Source: Variovorax sp. SG517 (GTDB lineage: Bacteria > Pseudomonadota > Gammaproteobacteria > Burkholderiales > Burkholderiaceae_C). Taken from it: a stretch of DNA of 64,000 nucleotides. Shown here piece after piece: positions 8,606-17,507 of the stretch. The notes beneath the pieces were generated by a model. The model ran no database searches, was not told the origin of the DNA, and worked only from the letters and a program-made list of their open reading frames with translations. The translations under genes were made by a program, and so were the position numbers. The stretch's first letter is position 1. The number at the start of each line of letters is the position of its first letter. The stretch lies in the NCBI RefSeq assembly GCF_013376045.1, contig NZ_JABMJG010000010.1:289676-353675 (forward strand), read 5' to 3'.

Positions 8606-9453
8606 TTCAGTTCGGCACGGATCTCGGCGAGCACCTGCGCCGAAGGAGGACGCACGCCGCGCCAGATCTCGAAGGACTCGGCCGCCTGCTCGACCAGCAT
8701 GCCGAGCCCGTCGCGCGCCACCGCGCCGTGCGCCTGCGCCCAGGCCATGAAGCCGGCGGCGGCGGGGCCGTACATCATGTCGACCGCGAGCCCGCCTTCG
8801 CGCAGCACGCTGGCCTTCACGGGCACCGCGTCGCCCGCGAGGCTGGAGGCGGTGGCATTGACCACCACGTCGAAGGCGCCCGGCACCTCGTCGAGCGCCC
8901 AGGCCTCGAGCGAGGCGCCGTGGCGCAGCGCGACGGCCGCGTGGCGGCGCACCAGCTCCACGGCCTTGTCCACGGTGCGGTTGGCGACCACGACGCGCGA
9001 GGCGCCTGCGTCGAGCAGCGGTCCCAGCACGCCGGCCGCGGCGCCGCCCGCGCCGATCAGCAGCAGCGCCTTGCCCTCAAGCGGCACGCCCGCGTTGCGC
9101 ACGATGTCGTTGACCAGGCCGATGCCGTCGGTGTTGTCCGCGTGGATGCCGCCGTCGGCGTCGAAGCGCAATGTGTTCACCGCCTGCGCGAGCAGGGCGC
9201 GCTCGCTGGTGTGCTGCGCCAGTGCCGCGGCCTCGAACTTGAAGGGCACCGTGATGTTGCAGCCGCGCGCGACGTCGCCGCGCTCGGCGGCCTCGCCGCG
9301 GAAGGCCGCGATGCCTTCGGCGAACGCGCCGAGCGGAATCAGCCGCCGGCCGTATTCCATCTGCTGCCGGCCGCAAAGCTCGGCGAAGCGCGCGTGGATG
9401 CGGGGCGAGCGGCTGTGCTCGACGGGGTTGCCCATGACGCAGTACAGGTCCAT
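8602..9453 (-). CDS. aroE: shikimate dehydrogenase
   Basis: A 283-residue NADPH-dependent enzyme of aromatic amino acid synthesis. The shikimate-binding segment MGNPVEHSRSP is at the N-terminus, VPFK contains the catalytic lysine, and NTDGIG and the Rossmann loop GAGGAAAGVLGPL follow. NRT after the beta strand fits NADP specificity. It is second in a left-reading run tonB-like, aroE, mtgA. The other chorismate gene in the window, aroG, lies about 10 kb away. Confidence 0.95.
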   Translation of the reverse strand: MDLYCVMGNPVEHSRSPRIHARFAELCGRQQMEYGRRLIPLGAFAEGIAAFRGEAAERGDVARGCNITVPFKFEAAALAQHTSERALLAQAVNTLRFDADGGIHADNTDGIGLVNDIVRNAGVPLEGKALLLIGAGGAAAGVLGPLLDAGASRVVVANRTVDKAVELVRRHAAVALRHGASLEAWALDEVPGAFDVVVNATASSLAGDAVPVKASVLREGGLAVDMMYGPAAAGFMAWAQAHGAVARDGLGMLVEQAAESFEIWRGVRPPSAQVLAEIRAELK

Positions 9454-9503
9454 GGTGTCTGCCTCCTGTCTTTCGTTCTTGTCGTGTTCTGGCGGTCTTC
9501 CGG

Positions 9504-10358
9504 CTACTGCGATGAGAGTTCGACCGAGCCGTCGTGCGCGAAGCGGAAGTGCGGCCGTATCACGATCTGGTCGGCGTGCTCCTTGCGCATCGCGTCGGTG
9601 AAGGTGCCGAAGTTGCCCACGCTCGCGACGATGGCCTGCGCGCGCTTGTCCAGCACGGCCTGGCCCGAGCTTTCGTCGATCACGGTCGAGAGCAGCTTGC
9701 CGTCGAAGTTGACGGTGATGGTCATCGTGAGTTCGCCGTAGAGCTTCTTGCCGGCCAGCGTCGGGAAGTTGGCCGTGCCCTGCGCCTCTACCCGGCGGCG
9801 CAGCGAGTCGACGTAGGTGGCGAAGGCGGCCTCGCGCGTGAAGGGGCTCAGGTAGCGCTTCTTGGGGCGCGCGTTCTCCTCGTTCACGCGGCGCTCGATC
9901 TCGGCCAGCAGGTTGATCATCTGGCGGCGCTTGTCTTCCTGTGCCTTGGCCTCGGCCGGGTCGCCGGGGTTGCGCGGGTCGGGCGCGGGCATCGCGGCCA
10001 GGTCGCGCTTGAGCTGCGTGAGCATCTGCATCTGCTCGGCCTGCATGGCGTCGACCTTGCGCTGCGCGTCCTCGAAGGAATCGCCCACGGTGGTGAAGCT
10101 CGACGGCGGCAGCGGGCTGGTCGCGCGGCCCTTGTCGAGGTCGCCGCCGCCCGCGAGCGAGGTCTGCGCGCGCAGCCGGGCGGCGGGGTCGGGCCTGTCG
10201 TTGGTCTTGCTGTTGACCAGGATGACTTCGAGCGGCGTGTCGCTGAAGACCTTGTTGAACGACTCGGGGTCGACGAAGCGCACCGCGAGCAGCGCGGCAT
10301 GCACGACGACCGACACGCCCAGAGCGATCTGCAGCGTGCTGAGGTCCTTGAAGTTCAT
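9504..10358 (-). CDS. energy transducer TonB-like protein
   Basis: A 284-residue protein with one N-terminal membrane helix (about residues 9-28, LQIALGVSVVVHAALLAV), a long charged, partly coiled-coil middle (about 85-170) and a C-terminal TonB-like domain (LYGELTMTITVNFDGKL). It spans the periplasm and would pass proton-motive energy to outer-membrane receptors. It lacks the usual Pro-rich spacer and has no exbB or exbD beside it, so a role as a general TonB is unproven. It lies 55 bp behind the RNase II-like gene. Confidence 0.82.
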   Translation of the reverse strand: MNFKDLSTLQIALGVSVVVHAALLAVRFVDPESFNKVFSDTPLEVILVNSKTNDRPDPAARLRAQTSLAGGGDLDKGRATSPLPPSSFTTVGDSFEDAQRKVDAMQAEQMQMLTQLKRDLAAMPAPDPRNPGDPAEAKAQEDKRRQMINLLAEIERRVNEENARPKKRYLSPFTREAAFATYVDSLRRRVEAQGTANFPTLAGKKLYGELTMTITVNFDGKLLSTVIDESSGQAVLDKRAQAIVASVGNFGTFTDAMRKEHADQIVIRPHFRFAHDGSVELSSQ

Positions 10359-10413
10359 TCTCGAAACTCCTCCAGGAGCCGCATCATTTCTCCGGACGAC
10401 GATCCGCCGGGTT

Positions 10414-12480
10414 TCATGCTGGCGTGTTTTCTTCTGGCGCGGCCTCGCTGTCGTTCAGGTCGACGGCAATGGCGATCGGGCCCGCAACCACTTCTTCTTC
10501 CTCTTCGTCGCTTTCCTGGCCGGCGGCCGCGTCGGCCTTCGGCGAGTCGAGCCGTTCGAGCACGGTGCCGCTCACGTCGAGGGCGATCTCGTCGATCTCG
10601 CCGAGCTTCACGCGCAGGCGCGCGCCGCGCTCCTGCTGCCCGGCCACGGGGAACACCAGCGGCAGCGTGTCTGCACGCACCAGGGCACCGTTGGGCATGT
10701 CCTTGATGACGGTGGCTTCCAGCTCGGTGATGCCCTGCTGCTGCAGGTACTTCAGCGTCCAGAAGCGCTCCATGCCGCCCTGGTAGGCGTTGTACGCGGC
10801 ATAGGCGGCGTCGAAGCCCGAGAGGATGGAGAACAGGTCGGCGTCCTTCGGCTTGAAGGGCGCGGCCAGCGCGGCGGTCTTTCCGTGGCGCGCGGCGGCG
10901 ATGATCTGCCACTGGTTCACCAGGTCGGTATAGCGGCGCAGCGGCGAGGTGCTCCAGGCGTAGCTCTTCACGCCCAGGCCCGCGTGCGGCAGCGCGCGCG
11001 TGCCCATCCGCACCTTGATGCCGGGCGCGAGGCTGGCCTGGCTGCGGTAGAGCCCCGGCACGCCGAGCTCGCCGAGCCAGCCGCCCCAGCTGCTGTTGGC
11101 CAGGATCATGGCCTCGGACACGATCAGGTCGAGCGGCGCGCCGCGCTGGCGCGTGCTGATCTGCACCTGCTCGTTCCCGGTGGGCTCGGCGCCGTCGTTG
11201 CCGACGAGGCGGAAGTTGTAGTCCGGCCGGTTGAAGCTCTCGGGCTTGCCGCGCACCACCTCGCGCTGCGCCTTCAGCTGCCTGGCGAGGCGGAACAGGA
11301 ACGACAGGGGCGCACGCATGCGGGCCGCGGCCTCGGGCGTGCTGTCGGCGTTGAAGGTGGCGTCTTCCAGCCACTGCTGCGTGACGACGGTGTCGAGCTG
11401 GTCGTGGCGCAGGTTGGCCACGATGGGCACGCGCTCGAGCTTCGTCTCGGTGCCCTGCAGCTCCAGCGTGGCCTCGTCGAAGCGCGCGTAGAGCGACACG
11501 GCCGGGCGGTCGCCGCCTTCGAGCAGCGTGTAGGTGTCGACCACCTCGTCGGGCAGCATCGTGATCTTGTAGCCCGGCATGTAGACCGTGGACATGCGCG
11601 CACGCGCCACGTTATCGATCGGGCTGCCCGGCGTCAGCGCGAGCGCCGGCGCGGCGATGTGGATGCCGACCGTCACGGTGCCGGTGCCCAGGCCCTGCAC
11701 CGAGAGCGCATCGTCGATCTCGGTGGTCTGCGAATCGTCGATGGAGAAGGCCTGCACGCCCTCGGCCAGCGGAAGGTCGTCGGCGATGGCGGGCGCCGCG
11801 AGCGCCGGGAAGCCGGTGCCCTTGGGGAAGTTCTCGAACAGGAAGCGCCGCCAGTGGAACTGGTAGGGCGAATCGATGGCGCCGGCGCGCTCCAGCAGGT
11901 CGAGCGGCGGGCGCTGCGTGGTGCGCGCGGCCTCGACGACGGCCTTGTACTCGGGGGCGTTCTTGTCGGGGCGGAAAAGAATCTTGTAGAGCTGTTCGCG
12001 CACGGGCGCCGGGCACACGCCCTCGGCCAGCTGCACGGCCCATTCGGCGATCTGCGCCTGGATGGCCTTTTTCTTCTCGATGGCGGCGAGCGCCTGCTGC
12101 ACGATCTCGGCCGGGGCCTTCTTGAAACGGCCCTTGCCGGCGCGGCGGAAGTAGTGCGGCGCCTCGAACAGCGCGAACAGGGCGGCGGCCTGCTGGGCAA
12201 GCGAGGGCTTCTCGCTGAAATATTCTGCGGCCAGCTCGGCGAAGCTGAATTCGCCCTCGGGCGCGAATTCCCAGGCGAGGTCGAGGTCCATGCCGGCGGC
12301 GAGCGCGCGCGCCTCGGCGATCAGGTCGGCGGGCGACGGCTTCTCGAAACGCAGGACGATGTTGGCGCCCTTGACCTTGACGCGCTTGCCGGTGTCGAGC
12401 TCGACCTGCGCCGATGCTTCGGCCTCCGACAGCACGCGGCCGCCGAGGTACTTGCCGGCTTCTTCAAACAATACAAACAT
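10414..12480 (-). CDS. RNase II/RNB-domain exoribonuclease
   Basis: A 688-residue 3'-5' exoribonuclease. The RNB catalytic core starts near residue 240 with the acidic cluster SIDDSQTTEIDDALSVQ that holds the two magnesium ions. Later blocks YTLLEGGDRPAVSLYARF and WSTSPLRRYTDLVNQ complete the active site. The C-terminus has a small S1-like region and an acidic tail (ESDEEEEEVV). The N-terminal domain differs from E. coli RNase II. The ATG has no Shine-Dalgarno sequence; a GACAAT hexamer lies six bases upstream, so the mRNA may be leaderless. Confidence 0.9.
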   Translation of the reverse strand: MFVLFEEAGKYLGGRVLSEAEASAQVELDTGKRVKVKGANIVLRFEKPSPADLIAEARALAAGMDLDLAWEFAPEGEFSFAELAAEYFSEKPSLAQQAAALFALFEAPHYFRRAGKGRFKKAPAEIVQQALAAIEKKKAIQAQIAEWAVQLAEGVCPAPVREQLYKILFRPDKNAPEYKAVVEAARTTQRPPLDLLERAGAIDSPYQFHWRRFLFENFPKGTGFPALAAPAIADDLPLAEGVQAFSIDDSQTTEIDDALSVQGLGTGTVTVGIHIAAPALALTPGSPIDNVARARMSTVYMPGYKITMLPDEVVDTYTLLEGGDRPAVSLYARFDEATLELQGTETKLERVPIVANLRHDQLDTVVTQQWLEDATFNADSTPEAAARMRAPLSFLFRLARQLKAQREVVRGKPESFNRPDYNFRLVGNDGAEPTGNEQVQISTRQRGAPLDLIVSEAMILANSSWGGWLGELGVPGLYRSQASLAPGIKVRMGTRALPHAGLGVKSYAWSTSPLRRYTDLVNQWQIIAAARHGKTAALAAPFKPKDADLFSILSGFDAAYAAYNAYQGGMERFWTLKYLQQQGITELEATVIKDMPNGALVRADTLPLVFPVAGQQERGARLRVKLGEIDEIALDVSGTVLERLDSPKADAAAGQESDEEEEEVVAGPIAIAVDLNDSEAAPEENTPA

Positions 12481-12486
12481 CCGTCA

Positions 12487-12492
12487 ATTGTC
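12487..12492 (-). promoter_or_regulatory. -10-like hexamer of the RNase gene
   Basis: GACAAT on the minus strand, six bases before the ATG at 12480. No -35 of quality and no ribosome-binding site is visible. Predicts a leaderless transcript. Confidence 0.45.
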
Positions 12493-12510
12493 CCACGCGG
12501 AGTCAGGCTC

Positions 12511-12601
12511 ACCCCCAGGCTTGCCCACTTCGTGTGGCCTCCTTCCCCCTTCCGGGGGCGACACCTGCAGCCCGGCGAAGCCGGTTCCGCGGTGTCCCTG
12601 G
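12511..12601 (-). repeat. dispersed ~93-bp repeat, copy C
   Basis: Minus-strand copy: reads CCAGGGACACCGCGGAACC to CCTGGGGG. It starts four bases after the yqiA stop codon, so again it sits at a gene 3' end. Confidence 0.88.
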
Positions 12602-12605
12602 AAAT

Positions 12606-13199
12606 TCAAACGGGGTTGATGAAGGCCATCACGTCGTCGAGGTGGGCCTTTTCGAAGTCCGACAGCGCGTGGTCGCCGCCCTCGAGCAGCTTGATGTTGC
12701 TGTCGGGGTAGCGCGCGGACATCTCGTGCCAGTCGAGCGCCTCGTCGCCCTTGGCGATGATGGCGAACACGCGCTCGGGCCGGGTGAGCGGGCCGACTTC
12801 CATCGCGCGCAGTTCGTGGATGTATTCGGGGCGGAAGTAGAAATGCTCCGCCGGGTCGTGCCAGAGGGTCTGGTCGCCGATGTAGCGCATGAGGTCGCGC
12901 GCGGGATGTACCGCCGGGTTGAGCAGTACCGCGCGGCAGCGCGTCATGCCGGCCACGTAGGTGGCGTAGTAGCCGCCGAGCGACGAGCCCACCACCGCCA
13001 TCGACTTGCGCGGCCAGTGGGCGATGCCCTTCATCACCATGTCGATGGCGTCGTGCGGCGACGGCGGCAGCTGGGGGCACCACCACTGCAGGTTCGGATG
13101 GCGCCGCGCGACGCGGTCCGCGACGACCCGGGCCTTGGTCGAGCGAGGCGAGGAGCGGAAACCGTGCAGGTAGAGCAGGTGGGTGGTTTGCGGATCCAT
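12606..13199 (-). CDS. YqiA-like alpha/beta-hydrolase esterase
   Basis: A 197-residue esterase of the UPF0227/YqiA type. It opens with LLYLHGFRSSPRSTKA, very close to the E. coli YqiA start; the nucleophile is in VGSSLGGYYAT, the acid in AKGDEALDW and the histidine in GGDHALSD. No signal peptide, so cytoplasmic. The natural substrate is not known. No ribosome-binding site precedes the ATG at 13199; an in-frame ATG at 13262 would add 21 residues and place a hairpin inside the coding region. Confidence 0.86.
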   Translation of the reverse strand: MDPQTTHLLYLHGFRSSPRSTKARVVADRVARRHPNLQWWCPQLPPSPHDAIDMVMKGIAHWPRKSMAVVGSSLGGYYATYVAGMTRCRAVLLNPAVHPARDLMRYIGDQTLWHDPAEHFYFRPEYIHELRAMEVGPLTRPERVFAIIAKGDEALDWHEMSARYPDSNIKLLEGGDHALSDFEKAHLDDVMAFINPV

Positions 13200-13200
13200 G

Positions 13201-13235
13201 CGAGGAAAAGACGGGAGGTGCGGCAACCGCACCTC
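13201..13235 (-). terminator. terminator-like hairpin just upstream of yqiA
   Basis: A perfect 9-bp stem GAGGTGCGG / CCGCACCTC with a 3-nt loop (13215-13223 and 13227-13235). On the minus strand it is followed by CCGTCTTTTCC and then the yqiA ATG. It would end or attenuate transcription coming from 13.3-13.6 kb. Confidence 0.55.
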
Positions 13236-13553
13236 GCTTGCCGGGAACGGGTAATTCTGCATGAGGTCTGTTCTCGCGAGGCCGCCTCCGACATACAAAA
13301 AACCCCGCGGGGCGGGTTCTTCGGTAAAGCCCCGGCCTGCAGGGGCCCCGGCTCGAGCCGGCATCCCGCCTGTCCCGTTCCAGTGCAGGCCGCACATCTG
13401 GAATTCGAAAGTATTCAGGTTTCGTTCGCGCGCCAGGCGAACCGCCTACGTTCCGGTTACTTCGTCCGCGCGGGGCAGGGGACAAGGTGCCCGGAAAAAA
13501 GCGGCCAGAGTTTCCGACAGGCCCCTTGCCGGGCGTATCCCATGAACGGGGGA
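13236..13553. other. intergenic region without a recognised gene
   Basis: No convincing coding sequence on either strand. On the minus strand there is a second weak terminator-like element near 13296-13320 (AACCC...GGGTT with a run of six T). A plus-strand promoter for the response regulator must lie at the right end. A minus-strand small RNA is possible but I cannot name one. Confidence 0.4.
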
Positions 13554-13594
13554 TGAGCATATGGATTCCTCGTACGCGCCGAGGCTTATGCTCG
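13554..13594. promoter_or_regulatory. nested inverted repeat before the response-regulator gene
   Basis: Outer arms GAGCATA and TATGCTC enclose inner arms CCTCG and CGAGG. The right arm overlaps TATGCT, a possible -10 just before the ATG at 13599. It could be an operator, possibly for autoregulation. Confidence 0.4.
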
Positions 13595-13598
13595 GAGC

Positions 13599-14333
13599 AT
13601 GAACATCGAGGCTCAGGACGACGCGACGCTACGCCGCTGGGGCGTGCTCGTCGTCGAAGACGACAGCCGCGCGCGCGCCTTTTTCGAGGCGAGCGTGCAG
13701 CGCAGCCCGCGCCTTTTCTGGCTCGGCAGCGCGGGCACCGTGCAGGAAGCGCTGGGCTGGCTGTCCCGCACCACCACCATCCCGGACGTGCTGCTCGTCG
13801 ACCTGGGCATGCCCGACGGCACCGGCCTCGACGTGATCCGCGACGCGGTATCGCGCTTTCCAGGCTGCGAGCCGCTGGTCGTGTCGGTCTTCGGCGACGA
13901 GGAAAACGTTCTCGCCAGCATCGAGGCCGGCGCCGTGGGCTACATCCACAAGGACGCCGCGCCCGAGGACATCGCGCAGACCATCGTCGAGATGAAGGCA
14001 GGCGCCTCGCCCATCTCTCCCATGATCGCGCGGCGCGTGCTCGCCAAGTACCGCAGCCTGCAGACCGCGGCGCCCACCGGCGCGGCGCCAGGCTCGGCGC
14101 CCGAGGCCGCCGCCGAGGAGGCTGACCGCGGCCTGCTCTCGGCGCGCGAGCACGAGGTGCTGACGCTGATCGCGCGCGGCTTTTCCTATGCCGAGATCGC
14201 CCGGCTCAAGGGCCTGAGCGTTCACACGGTGCAGACCCACATCAAGAATCTCTACGGGAAGCTCGCAGTGCATTCCAAGAGCGAGGCGGTCTTCGAGGCG
14301 ACGCGTCTCGGCCTGCTGTCTCATCCGGGCTGA
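13599..14333 (+). CDS. NarL/FixJ-type response regulator
   Basis: A 244-residue two-component regulator. The receiver domain has acidic residues E20/D21/D22, phospho-acceptor D68 (LLVDLGMPDG) and K137 region VGYIHKD. After an Ala/Pro linker (about 155-175) a LuxR-type HTH covers about 178-238 (LSAREHEVLTLIARGFSYAE). It is six bases upstream of the sensor kinase, its obvious partner. The HTH retains the usual THIKNLYGKL recognition helix. Target genes are unknown. Confidence 0.92.
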   Translation: MNIEAQDDATLRRWGVLVVEDDSRARAFFEASVQRSPRLFWLGSAGTVQEALGWLSRTTTIPDVLLVDLGMPDGTGLDVIRDAVSRFPGCEPLVVSVFGDEENVLASIEAGAVGYIHKDAAPEDIAQTIVEMKAGASPISPMIARRVLAKYRSLQTAAPTGAAPGSAPEAAAEEADRGLLSAREHEVLTLIARGFSYAEIARLKGLSVHTVQTHIKNLYGKLAVHSKSEAVFEATRLGLLSHPG

Positions 14334-14339
14334 GCGCAG

Positions 14340-16202
14340 ATGCGGCGGAACCGGGTGTCGCTGGTGATGTCTTGGCTGGCGATGCTCCTGATGGGCATTG
14401 CCGGCGTTTGCGGCCTGTTCGGCGTTTCCGGTGCGATCGCCGCCGAGGCGCCGATCGAGCTGCGCCAGGGCACGGTGACCACCACGGTCGACGGCGTCAC
14501 GCGCACGGAGCCGGTCGAGCTTTCCTATCACTGGGACCGGCAGTTCAACGGGCGCCCCGGCACCGCCAGCTTCGACCTGCCGTTCACGCTGGAGGCCGAG
14601 CCCGAGACGCCGTGGGGCATCTTCATCCCGCGCGTGGGCAACGTCTTCGAGGTGCAGCTCAACGACGCGCTGCTGCAGACCTACGGCGACATGAAGCGCG
14701 GCAACGACGCCGACTACGCCAAGGCACCCATCTACGTGCCCGTGCCCGGCAAGCTGCTGCGCAAGGGCGACAACCTGCTGCAGATCCGCCTGCACGCCGA
14801 CACCGCCCGTCTCGCGGGGCTGTCGCAGGTGGTGATCGGGCCGGCCGCGACGGTGCGCAACGAGCTCTTCGAGGGCGCCAACGCATGGCGCTTCACCGGC
14901 TCGGTGCTGCTGATGGCCTTCAGCCTGATCGTGGGCGGCATCGCGCTTGCGCTTTGGCTCACGCAGCTCGACGTCGACGCCAGCGGCGTGCCGCGGCGCG
15001 TGGGCATCTATCTCTGGGCCGCGCTGGCGGAATTCTTCTGGGCGATGCGCATGGCCGACGGGCTGGTCGCCGAGCCGCCGCTGTCCTGGGGGCCGTGGGG
15101 CGTGCTGATGGCGGCCGCCTATGCCGGCTGGGCGGCGGCCTCCATGATGTTCGTCTACCACCTCGCGGGCTGGGCGAACGAGCCGCGCCACCGCTGGGTG
15201 CGCTGGCCGGTGGCCGGCGTGGTGGTGGGAACGGTGCTGTTCAGCGCGCTGTCGCTGCAGCGGGACGAGCCTGCGTGGTTCACCGCCTGGCTCGCGGTGG
15301 AGCTGGTGTTCGTCGCGGCCTTCGTCGGCGCCTTCGCCTTCGCCTCCCTGCGCCACCCGAACGACGACCGCCTGCTGATGGCCGGCGCGGCCCTGGTCAC
15401 GGTGGCCTTCGCCGCGCGCGACTGGCTGGTGGTCCGCCTGAGCGACGCCTACGGCGAAACCACCTGGGTGCGCTATTCGTCGCTGTTCTTCGGCGCGGTG
15501 CTGCTCCTGATCGTGCTGCGGCGCTTCCGCGCGGCGGCCCTGCAGGCGCGGGGCTCGGTTGCCGCGCTGGCCGAGCGGGTGGCGCAGCGCGAGCGCGAAC
15601 TGGCGGCCACCTATGCCGAGCTCGAGGCCGCGGCGCAGGTGCAGGCGCGCACCCACGAGCGCGAGCGCATCCTGCGCGAGATGCACGACGGCGTGGGCTC
15701 GCACATCAGCTCGGCGATCCGCCAGCTGCAGTCGGGCCAGAGCAGCTCGGGCGACCTGCTGCGCACCCTGCGCGATTCGCTCGACCAGCTCAAGCTGCAG
15801 ATCGATTCCATCCACCTGCCGCCGGGCGACGTGGGCGCGCTGCTTGCCGCGGCGCGCTACCGGCTGGAGCCCCGGCTGGCGTCCTCGGGCATCGAGTTCG
15901 AATGGGCGGTGGACGAGGTGGAGCCGGTGGCAGGGCTGGACGCGCACGGCATGCGGCAGCTGCAGTTCCTGCTGTTCGAATCGATCTCCAACGTGCTGCG
16001 GCACGCCGAGGCCACCGTGCTGCGCTTCGAGGCCGGCATGAAGGGCAAGACGGTGCAGCTGCGGGTGATCGACAACGGCAAGGGCTTCGACACCGCCAAG
16101 CACATGCCGCGCTCGCTGGCGGAGCGCTCCGGAGCCATCGGCGCGCGCCTGACGGTCGAAAGCCGACCGGGGCGCACGGTCGTTCAGCTCGAATTCGATT
16201 GA
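14340..16202 (+). CDS. membrane sensor histidine kinase (HisKA_3 type)
   Basis: A 620-residue kinase paired with the preceding regulator. It has a signal-like N-terminus, a periplasmic beta-rich domain (about 40-175, similar in placement to 7TMR-DISMED2), seven membrane helices (about 180-390), a coiled coil, the dimerisation/phospho-acceptor motif REMHDGVGSH with H449, and a HATPase region (FESISNVLRHAEA, DNGKGFD). The last ATPase glycine loop is degenerate (RSGAIGARL), so the C-terminus may be slightly atypical. The ligand is unknown; the periplasmic domain suggests a carbohydrate-like or envelope cue. Confidence 0.9.
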   Translation: MRRNRVSLVMSWLAMLLMGIAGVCGLFGVSGAIAAEAPIELRQGTVTTTVDGVTRTEPVELSYHWDRQFNGRPGTASFDLPFTLEAEPETPWGIFIPRVGNVFEVQLNDALLQTYGDMKRGNDADYAKAPIYVPVPGKLLRKGDNLLQIRLHADTARLAGLSQVVIGPAATVRNELFEGANAWRFTGSVLLMAFSLIVGGIALALWLTQLDVDASGVPRRVGIYLWAALAEFFWAMRMADGLVAEPPLSWGPWGVLMAAAYAGWAAASMMFVYHLAGWANEPRHRWVRWPVAGVVVGTVLFSALSLQRDEPAWFTAWLAVELVFVAAFVGAFAFASLRHPNDDRLLMAGAALVTVAFAARDWLVVRLSDAYGETTWVRYSSLFFGAVLLLIVLRRFRAAALQARGSVAALAERVAQRERELAATYAELEAAAQVQARTHERERILREMHDGVGSHISSAIRQLQSGQSSSGDLLRTLRDSLDQLKLQIDSIHLPPGDVGALLAAARYRLEPRLASSGIEFEWAVDEVEPVAGLDAHGMRQLQFLLFESISNVLRHAEATVLRFEAGMKGKTVQLRVIDNGKGFDTAKHMPRSLAERSGAIGARLTVESRPGRTVVQLEFD

Positions 16203-16220
16203 GGGGCCGGGCGGGGCTGG

Positions 16221-16226
16221 GATAAT
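16221..16226 (+). promoter_or_regulatory. rodA promoter -10 element
   Basis: GATAAT eight bases before the rodA ATG, with TTGAGG 16 bp upstream as -35. Transcription would start almost at the ATG. Confidence 0.5.
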
Positions 16227-16234
16227 CCGCCCTC

Positions 16235-17389
16235 ATGTCCGCCGTGTTCAATCAGCCCTCCCTGGCGCGTCGAATTGCGCCCATCTTCCAGGGCTTCGAC
16301 GGCTTCCTGGCCTTTGCCGTCCTGCTGCTCGCCTTCGCCGGGCTGCTCACCATGTATTCATCGGGTTACGACCACGGAACCCGTTTCGTCGACCACGGCC
16401 GCAACATGCTGCTGGCCGGTTTCATCATGTTCGTGGTGGCGCAGGTGCCGCCACAGCGGCTGATGCTGGCGGCGGTGCCGCTCTACACCATGGGCGTGGC
16501 GCTGCTGGTGGCGGTGGCGCTCTTCGGCATCACCAAGAAGGGCGCCCAGCGATGGATCAACGTGGGCGTGGTGATCCAGCCCAGCGAAATCCTGAAGATC
16601 GCCATGCCGCTGATGCTGGCCTGGTGGTTCCAGCGGCGCGAGGGCCAGCTGCGGCCGCTCGACTTCGTGGTGGCGACGGTGCTGCTGGCGGTGCCGGTGG
16701 GGCTCATCATGAAGCAGCCCGACCTGGGCACCTCGCTGCTGGTGCTGGCGGCGGGGTTGTCGGTGATCTTCTTCGCCGGGCTGCCCTGGAAGCTGATCGT
16801 GCCGCCGGTGGTGATCGGCGCGGTGGCCATCACGCTGATAGTGAGCTTCGAGTCGCGGCTGTGCGCCGACGGCGTCGACTGGCGCGTGCTGCACGACTAC
16901 CAGAAGCAGCGCGTGTGCACGCTGCTCGACCCCAGCAAGGACCCGCTGGGCAAGGGCTTCCACATCATCCAGGGCATGATCGCCATCGGCTCGGGCGGGG
17001 TGGGCGGCAAGGGCTTCATGCAGGGCACGCAGACGCACCTCGAATTCATTCCCGAGCGCACCACCGACTTCATCTTCGCCGCCTATTCCGAGGAATTCGG
17101 GCTCATGGGCAACCTGGCGCTGATCTCGGCCTTCATCCTGCTGATCTTCCGGGGGCTGGTGATCGCGGCCAATGCCGGGACGCTGTTCTCGCGCCTGCTG
17201 GCGGGGGCGGTGACGATGATCTTCTTCACCTACGCCTTCGTGAACATGGGCATGGTCAGCGGCATCCTGCCGGTGGTGGGCGTGCCGCTGCCGTTCATCA
17301 GCTACGGCGGCACGGCCATGGTGACGCTGGGGCTGGGTCTGGGGATCCTGATGTCGATTGCCAGGGCGAGGAAGCTGGCCCAGAACTGA
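16235..17389 (+). CDS. rodA: rod-shape SEDS peptidoglycan polymerase RodA
   Basis: A 384-residue integral membrane protein with about ten helices, the SEDS glycosyltransferase of the elongasome that works with PBP2. Family landmarks: GAQRWINVGVVIQPSEILKI, the loop motif FIPERTTDFIFAAYSEEFG, and the C-terminal PFISYGGTAMVTLGLGLG. The start has no Shine-Dalgarno sequence. The usual upstream mreBCD-mrdA partners are not in this window; rodA stands alone here after a two-component system and before tldD. Confidence 0.95.
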   Translation: MSAVFNQPSLARRIAPIFQGFDGFLAFAVLLLAFAGLLTMYSSGYDHGTRFVDHGRNMLLAGFIMFVVAQVPPQRLMLAAVPLYTMGVALLVAVALFGITKKGAQRWINVGVVIQPSEILKIAMPLMLAWWFQRREGQLRPLDFVVATVLLAVPVGLIMKQPDLGTSLLVLAAGLSVIFFAGLPWKLIVPPVVIGAVAITLIVSFESRLCADGVDWRVLHDYQKQRVCTLLDPSKDPLGKGFHIIQGMIAIGSGGVGGKGFMQGTQTHLEFIPERTTDFIFAAYSEEFGLMGNLALISAFILLIFRGLVIAANAGTLFSRLLAGAVTMIFFTYAFVNMGMVSGILPVVGVPLPFISYGGTAMVTLGLGLGILMSIARARKLAQN

Positions 17390-17395
17390 GGCAGG

Positions 17396-17488
17396 CCAGG
17401 AACATCGGGGAACCGGCTTCGCCGGCCCCCTGGTGTTGCCCCCGGTCGGGGGGTGGCGAAGCGACACGAAGTGCGCGCAGCCTGGGGG
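17396..17488 (+). repeat. dispersed ~93-bp repeat, copy D
   Basis: CCAGGAACATCGGGGAACC to CCTGGGGG, beginning seven bases after the rodA stop. Its right end is eight bases from the tldD -10-like hexamer. Confidence 0.88.
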
Positions 17489-17495
17489 CGAGCCC

Positions 17496-17501
17496 TAGAA
17501 T
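17496..17501 (+). promoter_or_regulatory. tldD -10-like hexamer
   Basis: TAGAAT six bases before the tldD ATG at 17508; no ribosome-binding site and no clear -35. Predicts a leaderless mRNA. Confidence 0.45.
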
Positions 17502-17507
17502 CCCGAG

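Noticed and set aside
13240..13560. Possible 6S RNA or riboswitch
   Set aside because: Hairpins are present but I could not match the closing stem and central bubble of 6S RNA or any riboswitch core; kept only as a structured gap.
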